This document shows, one piece after another, positions 62,003-64,000 of a DNA stretch of 64,000 nt. The translations under genes were made by a program, and so were the position numbers. How positions within the stretch are numbered: position 1 is the stretch's first letter; every line of letters starts with the position of its first letter. The stretch comes from Coturnix japonica (lineage: Eukaryota > Chordata > Aves > Galliformes > Phasianidae). Under the pieces are notes generated by a model, which saw only the letters and a list, made by a program, of their open reading frames with translations, did no database searches and had not been told where the DNA came from. The stretch covers positions 71,431,221 to 71,495,220 of the forward strand of contig NC_029516.1 in assembly GCF_001577835.2 (NCBI RefSeq), read 5' to 3'.

Positions 62003-64000
62003 GTAAGTTTGCTTGGTATCAATCTCTTTTTTGTCACTTGTTTCTGTTGAGAGCTCTCTTGGTTCTGGAGCAGGACTCCTTTAAGGTTAGATGAGAACTG
62101 TCCCATTTTCTTTTCTGATTCCAGCATATTTATAAAGGTTAAAAAAAGAAAAAAACACACAAAAAATGATACCATTCTTAGAATTTTGTGGATTCAATTT
62201 TGAACTGGAAAGCTGTTTCAGGCAGACCTGTACAAATGAGTTATCTGTGTTCCCCTTCAGTCTCATGTAGCTAGCACTATGAGTAACCTTTCAGGTTGCA
62301 GTCATGTCCTTTCCAGCTATACATGCAGACATTAAAGGCTGCTGTCGCCTCTCCAGACCTGATATATGTGGAGAAATACGATTCATATTTTCTTGTCTGT
62401 CTAGTTCCAAAACCTACAGTACAGAAATAATTATGTGAATTTATATGACGTGAACTTGAATTTATGGTCTGAATTTTGATAGTTATATCCCACGATGACA
62501 AACTTGAACTCTTCTCCCATAAAATTGCAATATTCTGATAACCATCTTGCCTTCTGCTCATTTAATTTGTTGAGTGATTTGTGGTAGTCGAATCTGCAAC
62601 TTTCAAGATTGGTGGAAAGTTACATTTTACGCCATTTGAAAGGATGGCATCTGTTCCCTTGAGATACTGGCCTAAAGGTCTGCTGGTTCATCTGTATCAC
62701 TAAGGTAGCAAATTGGAGATTGCATTTCAGTTATTACTTTTTTGGCATCCAAGGATAGTTCACTGAAAATAGATCTATACCTGATTAACATCTGCTTCTG
62801 AATCTCTCTCAAACATTTTGATTCTCATTTCTTGTTCCTCATCATTTGAGAGCCTTCAATAATGTTTTAAGCTGTACTGTAAGCAGTTTTTGCTCTGTGA
62901 TTATTTAACTAGTTATTTCTTTCCCCTTCCCAGGGGGATAACTGTATGCAGGTATCTCTTGCTTGTACTGTTAGCCAGACATCTCTAAATAAGATTTGAT
63001 TTGAGTTGTGCCCTCAAAGCAAGGGCCTCAAAATAAGCTTCTGTTGTACTTGAAAAAGAATGGAGTTCTTTTTGACATTTGCAGGCATGCCAGCCTGTGT
63101 AGGTCAGACTTGGAAATATCCTATAACAGCACATTAGGAAATGAAATTTCAAAGTTATGTATCTATGTTATAATCGATGAAGTTATTAAAATAGAGCTGT
63201 ATATCTTCACTGCCCAAATGATATAATTGGCCAGGTTGCTTGTGAAAACTGTTGGCTTTGGTAGTTAGGCTTGGCACTGTTGTGGTTTTCGGTTTGTTTG
63301 GTTTTTTTCATTAAATAAATTCCGTTGTTAGAGCTTGTCTCTCAGGTTGCTTCTCACCTGATGTAAGAAGATAAGATTAATGCATTCCTTCTGCCTGACT
63401 GCTTCACCTCACTGGGCTTGCAAAAAAACCTGACTTCAAAAGACAGTCGGTGTTTGGTTGCAGCAGCGTCATTGCTGGCTCTCAGGGAGACCTGGGTGCT
63501 TTGAAGCTTGATACAGTTTACTCTTGAGTCTACCTCAGCTCTGGTGTGTGGATTGTGATACTCTAGGACAGTGAACAGGCTGTGGCTTGCAGACATTTTG
63601 TGGGAGGAACTTCTCCTTGAGTGGTCATTGGTCCTACCTGCCCTTTTTCATTGTTGTTTTCTCTGCTGGCACAGAGACACATTGTTGTGTTCGCTGTAGG
63701 CTTTCAGTGAAGCAGAGAAGGGAACCAACCTATCAAGAACACTGCTAGGGAAGTGTGTCTGGAGGTGTAGCATGTTTCTCACAGATTATACAGCAGTGCC
63801 TATGAATCTGTTGACATGGGCCAAGTTATATCGTGTCATGCTTTTACTCCCTACACTAGAGATGGGCAGACAGTTCAGTTGTATTTTCCTGCAATTGCTA
63901 AGATAAGTGCTTTGAAATAAAGATATTGTTGTGACATGATGGGAAATCTCGTAGCACTGAGTCTATGTGCACCATAGTGTGAGGTGGTGGAGAATGTGCT
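62003..64000. other. RABL3: RABL3 intron 3, 5' part, running off the window
   Basis: No sequence resembling the expected exon 4 was found, and no repeat family was recognised. The frames of up to 94 codons here have no homology. Confidence 0.7.

Noticed and set aside
62003-64000. RABL3 exon 4 within the window
   Set aside because: The expected IIFVHDLTNKK sequence was not seen in any forward frame before the window ends.

Overview
This is a bird genomic window, most likely from a galliform close to chicken. Three lines of evidence support this. The two recognisable genes encode vertebrate proteins nearly identical to human TFIIE-alpha and RABL3. The dominant repeat is CR1, the avian LINE. 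There is also one short derivative of the chicken mariner-type transposon Galluhop. The species call rests on remembered family consensus sequences, not on a search.

Layout. Positions 1 to about 14.7 kb are intergenic: unique sequence with three CR1 fragments, no recognisable exon, and a few homeodomain-motif-rich patches that could be conserved regulatory DNA. From about 14.7 to 60.3 kb lies GTF2E1 on the minus strand. It has four coding exons (54113-54560, 25046-25247, 19720-19964, 15915-16345), a probable non-coding first exon near 60.3 kb, and introns of about 3.4, 5.1, 28.9 and 5.7 kb. The exons join in frame to 441 residues. The large introns hold CR1 fragments, one old LTR fossil (39491-40200), one Galluhop derivative (41641-42176) and simple repeats. 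From 60.57 kb rightward lies the 5' part of RABL3 on the plus strand. Exons 1-3 are present (residues 1-89 and part of 90), and the gene runs off the window.

The two genes are head to head across a CpG-rich interval of about 275 bp. It carries two CCAAT boxes, CRE-like CGTCA motifs and a YY1-type motif overlapping the RABL3 start codon, and looks like a shared bidirectional promoter. GTF2E1 is a subunit of the RNA polymerase II general factor TFIIE. RABL3 is a small Rab-like GTPase. Their pairing most likely reflects conserved housekeeping promoter sharing, not a common pathway.

I found no evidence for a new biological system. The observations most worth a second look are unexplained open frames in GTF2E1 introns 2 and 3, two unassigned exon-like segments with good splice signals, and several candidate conserved non-coding patches.
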